Shown here: piece by piece, positions 45,964 to 57,132 of the stretch
How positions within the stretch are numbered: position 1 is the stretch's first letter
Layout: each line of letters begins with the position of its first letter
Origin: Lingula anatina
Lineage: Eukaryota > Brachiopoda > Lingulata > Lingulida > Lingulidae
DNA length: 64,000 nt
Assembly (NCBI RefSeq): GCF_001039355.2
Contig: NW_019776035.1
Location: forward strand, 209,805-273,804
Direction: 5' to 3'
Made by a program: the position numbers and the translations under genes
The notes under the pieces: model-generated
Database searches by the model: none
Seen by the model: only the letters and a program-made list of their open reading frames with translations
What the model was told of the DNA's origin: nothing

Positions 45964-48900
45964 ATGTCTTCAGCCCCAGCAGCCAAAATAGCTAAAATGG
46001 AATATGACATCCAAGAGAAAGAAACTCCCACGGAATTAATAACAGGAGATGAAGTACACAAAGACAACAAAGAGCATAAAAACCCTGTAATAAGCCAAGA
46101 GACAGATAAAGACTGTGTTCACCAGCATACACAGATCATGCAACCTCCAACACAGTTCTACAGGTACAACTGTAATATCTTGTCATCAAAGGAAAAATAT
46201 ATTTGCTGTTTATCAAATTTTGCCTCATTTGCTATGCTGAGAAATCATCAGAAATCAATTCTTTCATAAATATCACATGTTATAGTATTGAACAACTGAC
46301 GGAACATCAAAATTAAATGATTTTTGTTGATATTTAAGGCCAGTTTCAACCTTTTAGTTCAGATTTAATAAATTGACCACAGAGATTTGCATGAGGCTAC
46401 ATGTTCTGGCAAAATAGCATGTTCTAGCGTTTTCTCATGTACAACTTTTGAAAAAGTAACTTGCCTAGAACTTTAAGAGAAATGGTGTATTTTTTTCTTC
46501 TTTTTTTTTTGGTATACTAAATACTTTTTAACCCTACTGAAGTTTAGTTGTTACCCCCAGCTAAAAAGCTCTTATGATGCTTTTTTCTTTCTTTCTTTTT
46601 TTTTCTTTCTTTCTTTCTTTCTTTCTTCCTTTCTTTCTTTCTTTTTTCTTTCTTTCTTTCTTACTGTTTTGTTTTTCAATTATTTGTTTAATTATATTCA
46701 CTTATTAACCCATTAATTTATTATATTGATCTATTGATTGATCTTTTTTTGCTGATTGTTCAATTGACTATCACACACCTGCCCTACTCCTCCCTTCTAG
46801 GCGTGAGTTACCAGACACCTGTATCTCATTCAGTTCAGAGGAAGGGAAGCTGGTCTTCAGGAAGGCTCTGGATGCTGGGCATCTGAACAGTTATTTTAGC
46901 CTGGCCTCTCAGTTCCGCACCCAAGAGGAGCCAGCATACTGCGGCCTGTCCACCCTGGTCATGGTGCTGAACGCGCTGGCGGTAGACCCAGGGAGGGTGT
47001 GGAAGGGACCTTGGCGATGGTAGGTTGGATTGGAGATCTGTGTGCTTCGCTTGTTTGGTTTACTTTGGCTGATGGTAGACTGCAGAGAATTTAGGAAAAT
47101 GGGGTCTCACAATGTTTTGTAAATTTATTTTTTAAAGTTGGCAGTGATGATTTATTCAAGATAATTTAAATCTTTCAGGTGTGGATTATTGAAATATTTT
47201 GTCTGTCATTGTGATATTCTGCCTTAATGTTTTTTATTTATTTTTTTATTTTATTATTATTTTTTTTTTACATATTGTTATTTATTTTTTTATTTTCTGA
47301 ATGTATTGATTAAAAAAAATTACTTTGCCAAAGTCAAGAGAGTACATGTGTGTAAAGAATTATGCTAAATTTGATTCCATTGTGAAAAATGATTGTCACC
47401 TTTTAAACTTTGAAGGCTTGGTCATGTTGATGAGGAATTGTGGATGAGATTTGAAACCACCACATATGCAGCTGTTTGGGTTGCTTGCAGAATTCAACAG
47501 CTAGAACCTGGTCCAAAGAGACCAGGCATACTAGTATGTACAGTGTACAACTGGCAGAGCATTTCATTATTCAAGTCTACAATCCCTAACCTTCAACCTT
47601 TCACCTCTATAAGGTACCATGAAGACATGCTGGAATGCTGCGTACCTCTGCAGATCATTCAAGAAAAAGGAATCACGCTGCGAGAGTTTGTATGCCTGGC
47701 GATATGCAACTACCTGGACGTGGTCACGAACTACGTTGACCACAGTGCCTCTTTGGAAGACTTCCGGGAAATTGTAAAGGAGCTCACCCAAGTGGATGAT
47801 AAAGTACTCGTCTGCTCATATTCCCGGAAGACATTAAAGCAGACTGGTGCAGGACACTTTTCGCCCATTGGTGCATACGAACCTGAGCGTGACCTGGTGC
47901 TCTTGATGGATGTGGCACGTTTTAAGTACCCGCCACATTGGGTTTCACTGCCGTTGTTGTGGGAGGCCATGAAGACCGTGGATAGTGAAACAGGTGACAC
48001 ATTGTTATGAAGTAGTATTGCGTTAGTTGAGATTAGTTTGCAGTTCTACCTATAGATGTCACTGTATGTAGACCACTGTGCTGTGTGCCAGTTTGAGTGA
48101 GTTGTTGATATTTTGAGAAATCTGTGCTGATTTGTGGGTTATGGGTGACACAGTCATTGCATAATTTACTCTGATAATAAATCAGGAAATAAGATGTGAT
48201 TACTTATAAGTTATTAAGGAACTCTAATTCCTGAGTTGTAAGATTTAAGTTTTCATTTGAGAAAACAATTGCAAAAATATACAGGTGAAGATTGTTAAAA
48301 AATCAATTACAATTGGAAACATTATATTAAAAAAAACTTTTTCGCAACAGGTTGTTCACGTGGATACTGCATAATGAAACGGAACCAGACAACTGAACCC
48401 ATGGTGCTGTTCAGGACATCTCCCCATCTCAGCGTGACGCTGAAGTCCGAGTTTCCTGAGGGGATCAGAACATTCCTGAAGGAGTGGGAGACATGGTTGA
48501 ATGTCACCCTTAGCAAGGCGGAGGAGGAGTCTCAGAAGTCGAGTTTCATGGACAATGCTGTGTTTGCCTTTATACGTAGTTTGTCTGTCCTTGGGGAAGA
48601 AGACGCTCTCCTCAGCACACAGATTGACATGAACTGTGCCAAAGCTTTAACGCAAACTCACATGTGCTGTGTAGAAAACTTAGTCGAGGCTCTGAGCAAC
48701 ACTTATCTCCACAAGAGAGTGGAGTCCATCACTCGTGCTACAAATGCATATCAGGAAATCAGAAAAATCTGGATGCCTGCGGTTATGTATAACACCAATG
48801 GCAAAAGCAGTGGCTGTATTCACAGAGACACTTTTTCTGACAAATTGCATGACTCTGCATTTTTGACAGCATTGATGTTTGCATGGCCTTACAAAGAACA

Positions 48901-49084
48901 AAATCCCGTAGATGGCGCTGTGACAAGAGGAGACTTATTGAAGAAAATACTTCACCAGGAGCTGGATTCTGCACTTCATGTGTTGAAAAATGAGATAGAA
49001 CAGTTGTCGAAACTTCTTAAGGTGGTGCTCAAGAAGTATTATCATTGTCAAGATTGTGGATGTAAAACAAATGTTTTTAAGTAA
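45964..49084 (+). CDS. Phytochelatin synthase (glutathione gamma-glutamylcysteinyltransferase)
   Basis: Four exons join in phase to 510 residues: 45964-46163, 46801-47019, 47614-47993, 48351-49084. The enzyme is a papain-like transpeptidase making phytochelatins, (gamma-Glu-Cys)n-Gly, from glutathione, used for binding cadmium and other metals. The catalytic Cys lies in [18 protein letters not shown] (C114), His in [17 protein letters not shown] (H221) and Asp in [12 protein letters not shown] (D239). Spacing is nearly that of plant enzymes (Cys to His 107, His to Asp 18). [14 protein letters not shown] and the C-terminal half with a Cys cluster ([14 protein letters not shown] near the end) also fit the family. 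The N-terminus is about 58 residues longer than in plants, Lys/Glu-rich and not obviously a targeting signal. The ATG at 45964 is the first in frame after an acceptor-like CAG. Cytosolic action is expected. Confidence 0.95.
46575..46665. repeat. (CTTT)n microsatellite
   Basis: Tetranucleotide run in phytochelatin synthase intron 1. Confidence 0.9.
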
Positions 49085-50062
49085 CAAAGAACATTTGATT
49101 TCAGGTTGCAACAGACTGCCTCACACTTACAGCAAATTGTATTATTATTATAGTAAAGGCTCAGGTGTGTTCTACTGGTAAGTTATTTTCACCGAGCATA
49201 CCTATTTGGGCAGAAAAACCTAATTATCATTATGCATGTACAAAATGAATGTGTGCTGAGGAGCTCTTTTGAACTTGAAGTTAGAAAGTCACACCTACCA
49301 GTAAATGCTTGCCAGTAGATATATTTTTTCTTAAGGGTTCTGCACACAAAATTAAGTAGTAAAGAAAAATCCCAGGAAATTCAGTTTATGCCCTGTCCAA
49401 AGAAAAAAAGTACAACATTTGAATCTGATTTGAGTTCTAAATTTCTTTTATTAACAAATGTTACAAGTGTAATTTAAAAGCCATCATCTCCTTTATAAAG
49501 ACTTGACTTTAAATTTTGTCAGAAAATTGTAAAACTGTCTTATTTTATCTTTTCTAAAATGTAATTAGCCATAATATTTTCAAAAATAATAATAAGGTGC
49601 TATAATGATGACAGTATTGTCAAGTTTCATTGTCAACACATTTTACAAGTTGGAGAAATTTGTCTGTTTGTTGTTCAGTCAGATAACTGTTTACTTATAA
49701 ACTCAAATTATATGTGATTGTCTCTTAAACCATGTTAAGAATATTAGAAAAATGAGGGAGTTTATGCACATTTTAGTTGTCTTTGTTTATTAGATTTTTG
49801 CAAATTATATATTTTTATTTCAAAATATTTAGCACATCTTGGACTTTTCTGCCACAATAGTATATAAATTGAATATTTAGGTGCTACAGTTGACTAGCTC
49901 TCTTTAACTTGCCAGTTTATTTATTTCACATTTAATTTTTATTTTGCTTTTATGTTTTAGGTATTACTAATGAAAGGAAGAGTTTTAAAGCACAGAATGT
50001 TGTTTTACCATAAAACCTGAATGTTATTTGTAGCCATGCACTGTACTTTACCCAGGATTAAA
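49085..50062 (+). other. Probable 3' untranslated region of the phytochelatin synthase gene
   Basis: AT-rich, no coding frame. ATTAAA at 50057-50062 is a candidate polyadenylation signal. Confidence 0.4.
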
Positions 50063-50381
50063 GATTCGTTTCAAATGTATCTTGTAATAGTCTTATACCT
50101 TGAAAACATAAGGTACTTGCTCAGCCTGGAAGGCTTATGTAGCATAATTTTACTTAAAAGTAATTAAAGTAGTAATTAATTCGATCAAAGTGACCATTAT
50201 AATAATACACCTGGATTGGAAGCCACTTGGGTTAGAGTCCAATGCTAAATAAGTGTATATGTTATATTAAGGATAAAGAGAGAAATAACAGTAGGGATCA
50301 GTAATGTTTAGTTGGTGACTGACCCAGCGACTTGGGTTAATTCACAATGAATCTTTAGAACCAGCTAGTGTGCACTAACAC

Positions 50382-50460
50382 TTTGGGTAATCTTGCTGAA
50401 TGCAATCAAGTAAACGGATTCCCACCCCTGATGTTGGCCCCGTTCCCGAGGTCCCATCAG
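50382..50460. repeat. Dispersed repeat, left half
   Basis: TTGCTGAATGCAATCA and the following segment resemble the left halves of the elements at 25447 and 56930. Confidence 0.45.
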
Positions 50461-50501
50461 TTTGGAGTCCGCTTCAGTGTGCATCTCTGAGCAAACGTTA
50501 A

Positions 50502-50844
50502 AGGGATAACAACTGTTCGTTTTAACATAAAAACGGATTTCCCTGGGGTAAACGATGATTTCCCCATACTTACCAATGTCTAATCAATCAATTTCGACAT
50601 TCAAAGTTATTCCATGTTTTTTAAAAGAAATTGCCTTTATGAAGTAATTTCTTACGAGATAATTACAGAGGTACCGTGTATAGCCACTTACAAAGGTCCA
50701 CGTGGTCTGATGACAAGCACAGTTTCCAGAATATTGCAATAACCGCAGTTTTGGTATTTAAAATGGAGTTTATTTTTTTTATTTAATTTTATAATTTTTT
50801 TTTTACTGTGAAATATGAATCTCATACGAACGGTTGTTATCCCT
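50502..50844. mobile_element. MITE related to 43905-44242
   Basis: Inverted ends AGGGATAACAACTGTTCG and CGAACGGTTGTTATCCCT. TTAA precedes it at 50498-50501; the right flank reads ATAA, so the duplicate has mutated. It lies just downstream of the GPCR gene. Confidence 0.8.
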
Positions 50845-50995
50845 ATAAGATCATAGAAAATACTGATGTTAACGCTGGTATGTTTCAGAAAAGTGTCATA
50901 TTTTTGGCGACCCGCAACGGACATTACATCAAATTTTCTACACAGAATTGCATGGAATCTCCCAACTCCTACTAACAGTTATCTTTTATGTCAAC

Positions 50996-52102
50996 TTAAT
51001 TCGAACATTTAAGAAACGAAAAGATTTCTCTAATGATGTTTCTCAGTTCCTCTCTGAATCGTCTTCCTGTCAGACAGTAGAGAAAGAAGTTTATAGAATG
51101 GTTCGCGTAGTTCAGAATCAATACTACCGCTTGCGTGAGTTCAAATTTGGCCTTCTCGTGGGGATCGCCAATCTTCCGCTTCCAGTAGGACTGCAAAAGG
51201 CGGTTTATAAATCCTGGGATGGACAGAACAAGGAACGCTATGGTCACTGACAACAGCATGATGGTCAGTGATTTGGTGTAGGCGTGGCGGGCTCTTTCGT
51301 TTTTAGATTGGCTTTGGGATCCTAAAAGCCCATTAGAACTTCGTGAATCGGAACCCCACTTGTCGGGCGCATTGCCGTTCCTGTGAAACCGCCGCTTTTC
51401 TAGGTTATATAAACCGTTTATGATTAAGATGTTAAGAACCAACATGGTGGCAAACGGTCCGATGACGTACACACAGAATATGATCCAGGGAAGCACGTGC
51501 TTCCAAAAGAACCTGTAGCTTTCATTGGGATATCCACAAACGCGGACCAAAACCGTCTCGTTTCCAACCAGCTGATATTCATTGCCGCGTGTCCAGAACA
51601 CGTGCAGCGTTTTGGCGGCGATTAAGACGGCAATGATCGCAAGCACCGCCACAGACCGCTTTATTGTGCACAAGGTGCTGGCTTTCTCCGGCTGGCATAC
51701 CGCTATGTACCTTTCAACTGACACGGCGACGAGGATGTACGCCGCAAAGTCCATGCTGAAGTACGTCAGAAACTTGGTCATCTGGCAAGAAAAGACGCTG
51801 AACTCGCGGATATCTGCAACATCGAAGGAACTGAGGAGATGCCGCATCAACCCCACCCACAACACAACTAGATCGGCCACGGACAGCGTGGCGAGGTAGA
51901 TTCCGATCGGTGTTGCCCTCATTGACTTTCTTGTCATCACGGCTAAAGATAAGCAATTCCCGAACGTTCCCATTACGATGAGTAATGGAGGCATTATTTT
52001 CCATAACACATCCGCAGCTGTTGTTTCGGGAAATTCGTAGTTGTGTGTTCTGTTGCCATCTAGCAAGAATTGGTCGTTTTTGTACGTCGCGTTTAAAGTC
52101 AT
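50996..52102 (-). CDS. Class A (rhodopsin-like) peptide-type GPCR, intronless
   Basis: A 368-residue seven-helix receptor in one exon. The N-terminus has NAT and NRT glycosylation sites. Helix 1 carries GNCLS (N49), helix 2 LSVADLVV (D77), helix 3 C106 and the ERY variant of DRY (VERYIAV, 129-135). C189 in the second outer loop can pair with C106. Helix 6 has FLVLSIPGF, keeping the proline but lacking the usual CWxP tryptophan. Helix 7 has NHSINFFLYC in place of NPxxY. The third inner loop (about 235-277) is basic and Ser-rich, and a Cys near the end (C366) could be palmitoylated. The NHSINFFLYCLTGRRFR pattern is typical of invertebrate neuropeptide-receptor-like proteins (FMRFamide, sex-peptide or GPR139-like groups). 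The ligand cannot be told. A TATAAA (minus strand, 52306-52301) lies about 200 bases upstream of the ATG. Confidence 0.92.
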   Translation of the reverse strand: MTLNATYKNDQFLLDGNRTHNYEFPETTAADVLWKIMPPLLIVMGTFGNCLSLAVMTRKSMRATPIGIYLATLSVADLVVLWVGLMRHLLSSFDVADIREFSVFSCQMTKFLTYFSMDFAAYILVAVSVERYIAVCQPEKASTLCTIKRSVAVLAIIAVLIAAKTLHVFWTRGNEYQLVGNETVLVRVCGYPNESYRFFWKHVLPWIIFCVYVIGPFATMLVLNILIINGLYNLEKRRFHRNGNAPDKWGSDSRSSNGLLGSQSQSKNERARHAYTKSLTIMLLSVTIAFLVLSIPGFINRLLQSYWKRKIGDPHEKAKFELTQAVVLILNYANHSINFFLYCLTGRRFREELRNIIREIFSFLKCSN

Positions 52103-53303
52103 CGTACTACCTGTCTTCTATTTAAACAACAAACAAAAATCCGAAATCTTGCGTTGTTAAATTCCTTTCTGGTTTCAGTCTTAATTTACACACAAGGCCT
52201 CGACAGCTTTCCGAAGACGTCAATGGTTAGATATCGCTAACTCTCCAAGTTGAGGAAATAATAATTGCCTGAAGTCGTTGAGTTGAAGTGATCGATGAGC
52301 TTTATATCCTTGCATGTGTTTTCCGGGTGCTTCTTTACGGCTGAAAAACGACTCGAACGTCCTCAATTCTGGTCCTTTTTTATGTAACAGACCCAATGCT
52401 TAAACCCCGATGAAACAACGTTCACAAGCATAAATTCGCAGAAGAAACAACCTTGCAAGCGCCTATCCTTTGATGTCAAAGAACCAGGTAAAATGTACTA
52501 CGAGAGATTCGGGAGAGTCTCAATACGATGTTGATTATATCGACATTAACTATATCCCGCGCCAACGCTGATGGATGCTATGCCATGCATCACATTTCAT
52601 GGAATGAGACGTTCTGTAGTGCCCACTGACAGCTCATTTTCGAGCACATGATCATCAATCAAGTTTATTTTTTCTCGTATTAAGAGTTGTAGGGTTATAC
52701 GTCTTCTTAAAAAAAACAAAACTACTTAAGAGTGCTTGCGGTTCTGATTTCTCACCGACTTACATGCTAGTCGGGCAACAGAAAAATATCTTCAGAATGA
52801 ATATCGAAGTATAAAATGCAGCGAAAATCCAACAGATTTACAGTTAGAATGATAATGACGCCATTTGCCTAACAACAAGAGATGAGAGTCAGTTACGGCT
52901 ATATATAGTAGTCTGCGGTGGGCACAATGACGTGAAGAGATGAGCTTTTTATGAACTAGTATGTGCTAACTAGAGCAATCCCGTTTATTTCAGTATCTGG
53001 CAGATTTATGATGATGATTGATGTAATGTATCCAAATTACAAGAATTACGTCTCCTGTATACATAACATATATGCCAGCTTCTTGTAAGTATGCAGTTTT
53101 ACAAATCCATCCAACATCCGTCTGTCCAGCGTGTTCAATTAATATAGAACATTTTCAGATGTGAACTTATCTTTCGTTTTGACAAGCGATACTCTGTTTC
53201 AACAGTCGTGGCAGAAAATGGACTTAATATTCTTCCTTAGAATGGTTTTAAGAAACCAAGTAGCGTTTTGAGGTGTTCTTTCAGGGTATTCATCCAACCT
53301 GAA
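52103..53303. other. GPCR upstream region
   Basis: Contains the TATAAA noted above. No exon, RNA gene or repeat family was recognised in the rest. Confidence 0.4.
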
Positions 53304-53546
53304 TCAATGAAATTGGGACGCTATGTCAGTATATAAATCCAAGAAATAGGCAAGTCCTCGTGCCTTGTACGCTGGTGGCTGATTTGAGCTGCAGTGGGGT
53401 ACGCTGACTACTACTCCGTTGATCACAACTAGAAGATTTTCATTCCCAAAGAGTTGAAAATCGCAGAAATAAGTGGTATACCTTGCCGGCACGATTCCCT
53501 TTTTAAAAGAGGCATTGACTGATGATCCCAAAGACGTCGGCGGTCT
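53304..53546 (-). CDS. Candidate terminal exon of an unidentified gene
   Basis: After a good minus-strand acceptor (ACCATACCTTTACATTTCAG) the frame runs 81 codons in phase 0 to a TGA. It encodes RPPTSLGSSVNASFKKGIV, then a hydrophobic alternating stretch (FQLFGNENLLVVINGVVVSV) that looks beta-strand-like, and ends TDIASQFH. Sequence is less AT-rich than its surroundings. Upstream exons would lie to the right, but none was recognised in 53.6-64 kb, partly because of the gap at 56.5 kb. Family unknown; may be a chance frame. Confidence 0.3.
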   Translation of the reverse strand, partial: RPPTSLGSSVNASFKKGIVPARYTTYFCDFQLFGNENLLVVINGVVVSVPHCSSNQPPAYKARGLAYFLDLYTDIASQFH

Positions 53547-56463
53547 CTGAAATGTAAAGGTATGGTTAGACAACGCAACCAACCGTTGTCATGGCAACGC
53601 TATCCTGAAAACTCAATCTCGGGCCACCGTTTTGACACATCATTAAATTTTCATTCAACATTATCCGGAAAACTTCACGCGTTTCTCAGAAAAAAAGATT
53701 CATTGAAATTGTTTTTTACCAAGGATCATTAACAGTAAAGAGACTGACTTACTGACTGGTCATATATTGTGATAAATCTGTTTGAAAAAAGGGCTGATTA
53801 AAAATAGATTTGTAAAATAAGAAAAATAAAAAGGGACAGTTTTCAGTGATGATAGTATTGTGCGTTAATCAAATTCTTAATCTTTAATCTTCGTTAATCT
53901 TTCTAATTATTCAAATATTACTAAAATGTCTGAGTTTTCTCAGTGTGGCATTATGTTACTAAGTTACTGAATTTCCCAATGAACATTTTGTACAATAAAT
54001 GAACTTCCCTCTGAATTGGCCTGATGATGCAAGGAAAACGGCACCAATACATGTATTTACTATTACTCTTTAGGTGTTTCAACAACGCTACAGTCCACTT
54101 AATTCCAAAGACTTCATTTTGAGAGTGCAGCTGTCTGATATGTGGGTCGGCCTGTGCTGTTACTAGTCATTTGTAGTTTTTTCCTTTAAGTTTTTGGGCG
54201 TTTAGACAGCAATGAAACCCGCTGTGTTTGTTTTGCTCAGGTAAGGGTATCTCAAAATCAGGTTTCACTAGCATATAACTTAACGAGATCGACACCAAGT
54301 TCTTGTAGTTTCTAATGTACACGGCACGCCTATGTCTTGTAAAATTACTTCTAATAGGACTCTCTTGTGCCCACTATGGGTGAATCTGAATGGACAGCCA
54401 ATTTTCTTAAATGTATCCTATTGGGATTTTTCTGCCAAATAATATTCTTCCAGAGAAAAATTTTCCAACTCACGAACCGTTGATCGACCAATCCCTTGGG
54501 TTTGATGTTATATTCTAGTTTAACTGTTCACTTCTAAATAGCTGCATAACCAGTCACTTAAACCACAATGTCTTCTTGTATATTTCAATAGGAAATATCT
54601 TAAGTCACACCAGGTTCTTTTTATCTATTTATATAATTTATTTTCTTAATGATTGAACTGGTAAAAATAAGTAGTTCTGCGGCGTTTATAGGCTTTGGGC
54701 GTACTCGCCCAATGTAGGCACGAAAAATATGACTTTGGGACGTTTTCAAAGGCAGATAGTGCACCTTTAAACATTATTCACATTCTCCAGTTGTATGCTT
54801 TAGACTTAACATCTTATTTCATATTCGATTGAACTTTCACATGTACGAAAAAAAGTTAATAAAAAGTAGCCCACGAATTAATTGAAATACCACGTATATC
54901 AACTTAACGGGGCCATTCACTCTTTATATGATTTCCGGTGCCCTGCCCAGGATAGCTTGCTCGGGTCAAAGTGAGCTTAAAAACTTGTTTTATTATGTCC
55001 TCAGTAGTGGTACTTATCTGTTTGATCACGCCCCCTTACCTTTACTCACCCCGCTTTAGTACCTATGTTCTTTCAAAACTATAAGCAAGAACGTATATAT
55101 TGGAGGTTGCAGTCAAGTCATTAATAAGCATCACCCTGTGTTTGGCAGTATATTACTGTCAACTCTATTCAGGCCAGTTCTCGGAAATTGAAGAGGGATA
55201 CATTAAAGCCACACAATGAGCTCTTGACCTTTTCAAAGGAATAAAACCAAGTTTCCTAGAAATTGCAAGATTCTTTCCCTAATCACTAAGATGAACCATA
55301 TCCAAATCCCCGTGGACTACAATACGGTCTATAAACACGCGTCTTGTAGTCTGTTTTCTCGTATTAAGATCACTCTTGTACTAGTGAACTTCACTCTTAA
55401 GCGTGAAAATAGAAATTTAAAAACTCTAAAACCGACTCATTTGTCGAAAATAACTAAAAATCAATGAACAGAAAATACCTGAGTGATTGATGTAAAAATG
55501 TGAAATCGTGGAAATTTCGTAGACGTTTCCTTTACTATGGGAAAGCTTAACGCAGATTGTAATTGCATGTTCTTTATAAGGAAAAGGCAGCGTCTAACAA
55601 GGAACGTCACGCTACAGATGTTTGCGGTGAGATACGGCTCTGTCGATAATGGTCGAATTCTGTAGATTCTAAACTATATATGCATGCGATTGACCCGAAC
55701 GCGTATCGTAGAATAACCATTTGATTAATTAGTTTTAAGTGCTACTGGGTTTGTAAAGGTTTATTGCCAGTTGCCCTAATACAATTCAAACAACTTCTGA
55801 TATAAGCATCAATCTGGATATAAGCTTCAACGACCAAGTTTTGTGAACATTATAATACATTACCTACATAAAAACTCATTACCTACATGAAAACTTATAA
55901 AATAGTATTTATCACTTATTACGTCAGATTGCGTTTTATGTTTTGGTCAACCTTCCATTCATAGCGCCTGGACCCAATATCGTATATCTGGTGGATTTAA
56001 AAGTAACATTCAAGGTTTCCTTGTAGTAAAGCATTATGAACCCTCAAAATTATGTCTTTGATGAAGATTGTTATAGCAAAAAACTTATGTTTGGTATGTT
56101 TCATCGTTTAGATTCCTAGAAATACCTATTTAAGTGCATTTCCATAAAATTAAAAACTCGCCCTAGGCAATAAATAAATAAATAAAGCAAACGATATTTA
56201 CCTGATAACAATACCTGTAAGCTTTTCGAAGGATCGCAAGTGATTGTTTGTTGTGTTCTCTGGCTCAGCCAAACTCCTCAAATGAAAAATATTCGTTTCT
56301 CCTCACTGCTTTATACATGAACGTGCATCTAGCACAGTTTACACTAAAAACTTTCCAGATTTACAGGTATAGAGAACCTGGTGTGTTATCTCTTAGTAAG
56401 CGGCCCTCTGTTGTCTTCAATACTTCGTACGTTTCGACGAGTTTTATAGCGCCCCAATACCGC
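53547..56463. other. Gene-poor region
   Basis: About 2.9 kb with no supported exon, RNA gene or repeat family. Could be intron of the gene ending at 53304. Confidence 0.4.
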
Positions 56464-56693
56464 NNNNNNNNNNNNNNNNNNNNNNNNNNNNNNNNNNNNN
56501 NNNNNNNNNNNNNNNNNNNNNNNNNNNNNNNNNNNNNNNNNNNNNNNNNNNNNNNNNNNNNNNNNNNNNNNNNNNNNNNNNNNNNNNNNNNNNNNNNNNN
56601 NNNNNNNNNNNNNNNNNNNNNNNNNNNNNNNNNNNNNNNNNNNNNNNNNNNNNNNNNNNNNNNNNNNNNNNNNNNNNNNNNNNNNNNNNNNNN
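56464..56693. other. Assembly gap (230 N)
   Basis: Run of unknown bases followed directly by a 27-base A-run. The long frames spanning it contain only X residues there and are artefacts. Confidence 0.98.
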
Positions 56694-56929
56694 AAAAAAA
56701 AAAAAAAAAAAAAAAAAAAAGATCTTGAACCTTACTCAAGGAAGAAGTCGGTTTAATGGCAATAAAAGGGGCCACGCTGGAGAGATGGAGAGATGATGTC
56801 CATTTGCCACGCTCTTCGTGTGCACGGCATATCTCCTGCCGGCTCCTACCCCATTATTGCACAGTGTGTGGGTGCACACCATCCTCAGGGCGCATTCCCT
56901 ATGAAACTGTTGTTCTACGATGATCGGTC

Positions 56930-57132
56930 CAACTCCGCGGGAACTCTCACTGAATGCAATCAAATAAACTAAGTAACACGTACCTCCTCTTGTTTGCAAC
57001 TTACTCGTAAAATTACCGGCTTTTCTGTATTCTGCTCAAGAGGAGAGCGTGCTAATCTTTTGATCTGATTGCATTCAGCAGAGTTTGATCGATCAACGTA
57101 GTTCGATAGTTTTATTGGAAATGAGCCCTAAG
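56930..57132. repeat. Dispersed foldback-like repeat
   Basis: CTGAATGCAATCA near 56951 and TGATTGCATTCAG near 57066 are inverted copies. The outer parts match the other members at 19799, 25447 and 50382. Probably a non-autonomous transposon with all parts present here. Confidence 0.55.

Noticed and set aside
56248-56796. Frames of 129-182 codons
   Set aside because: Mostly N bases of the assembly gap.
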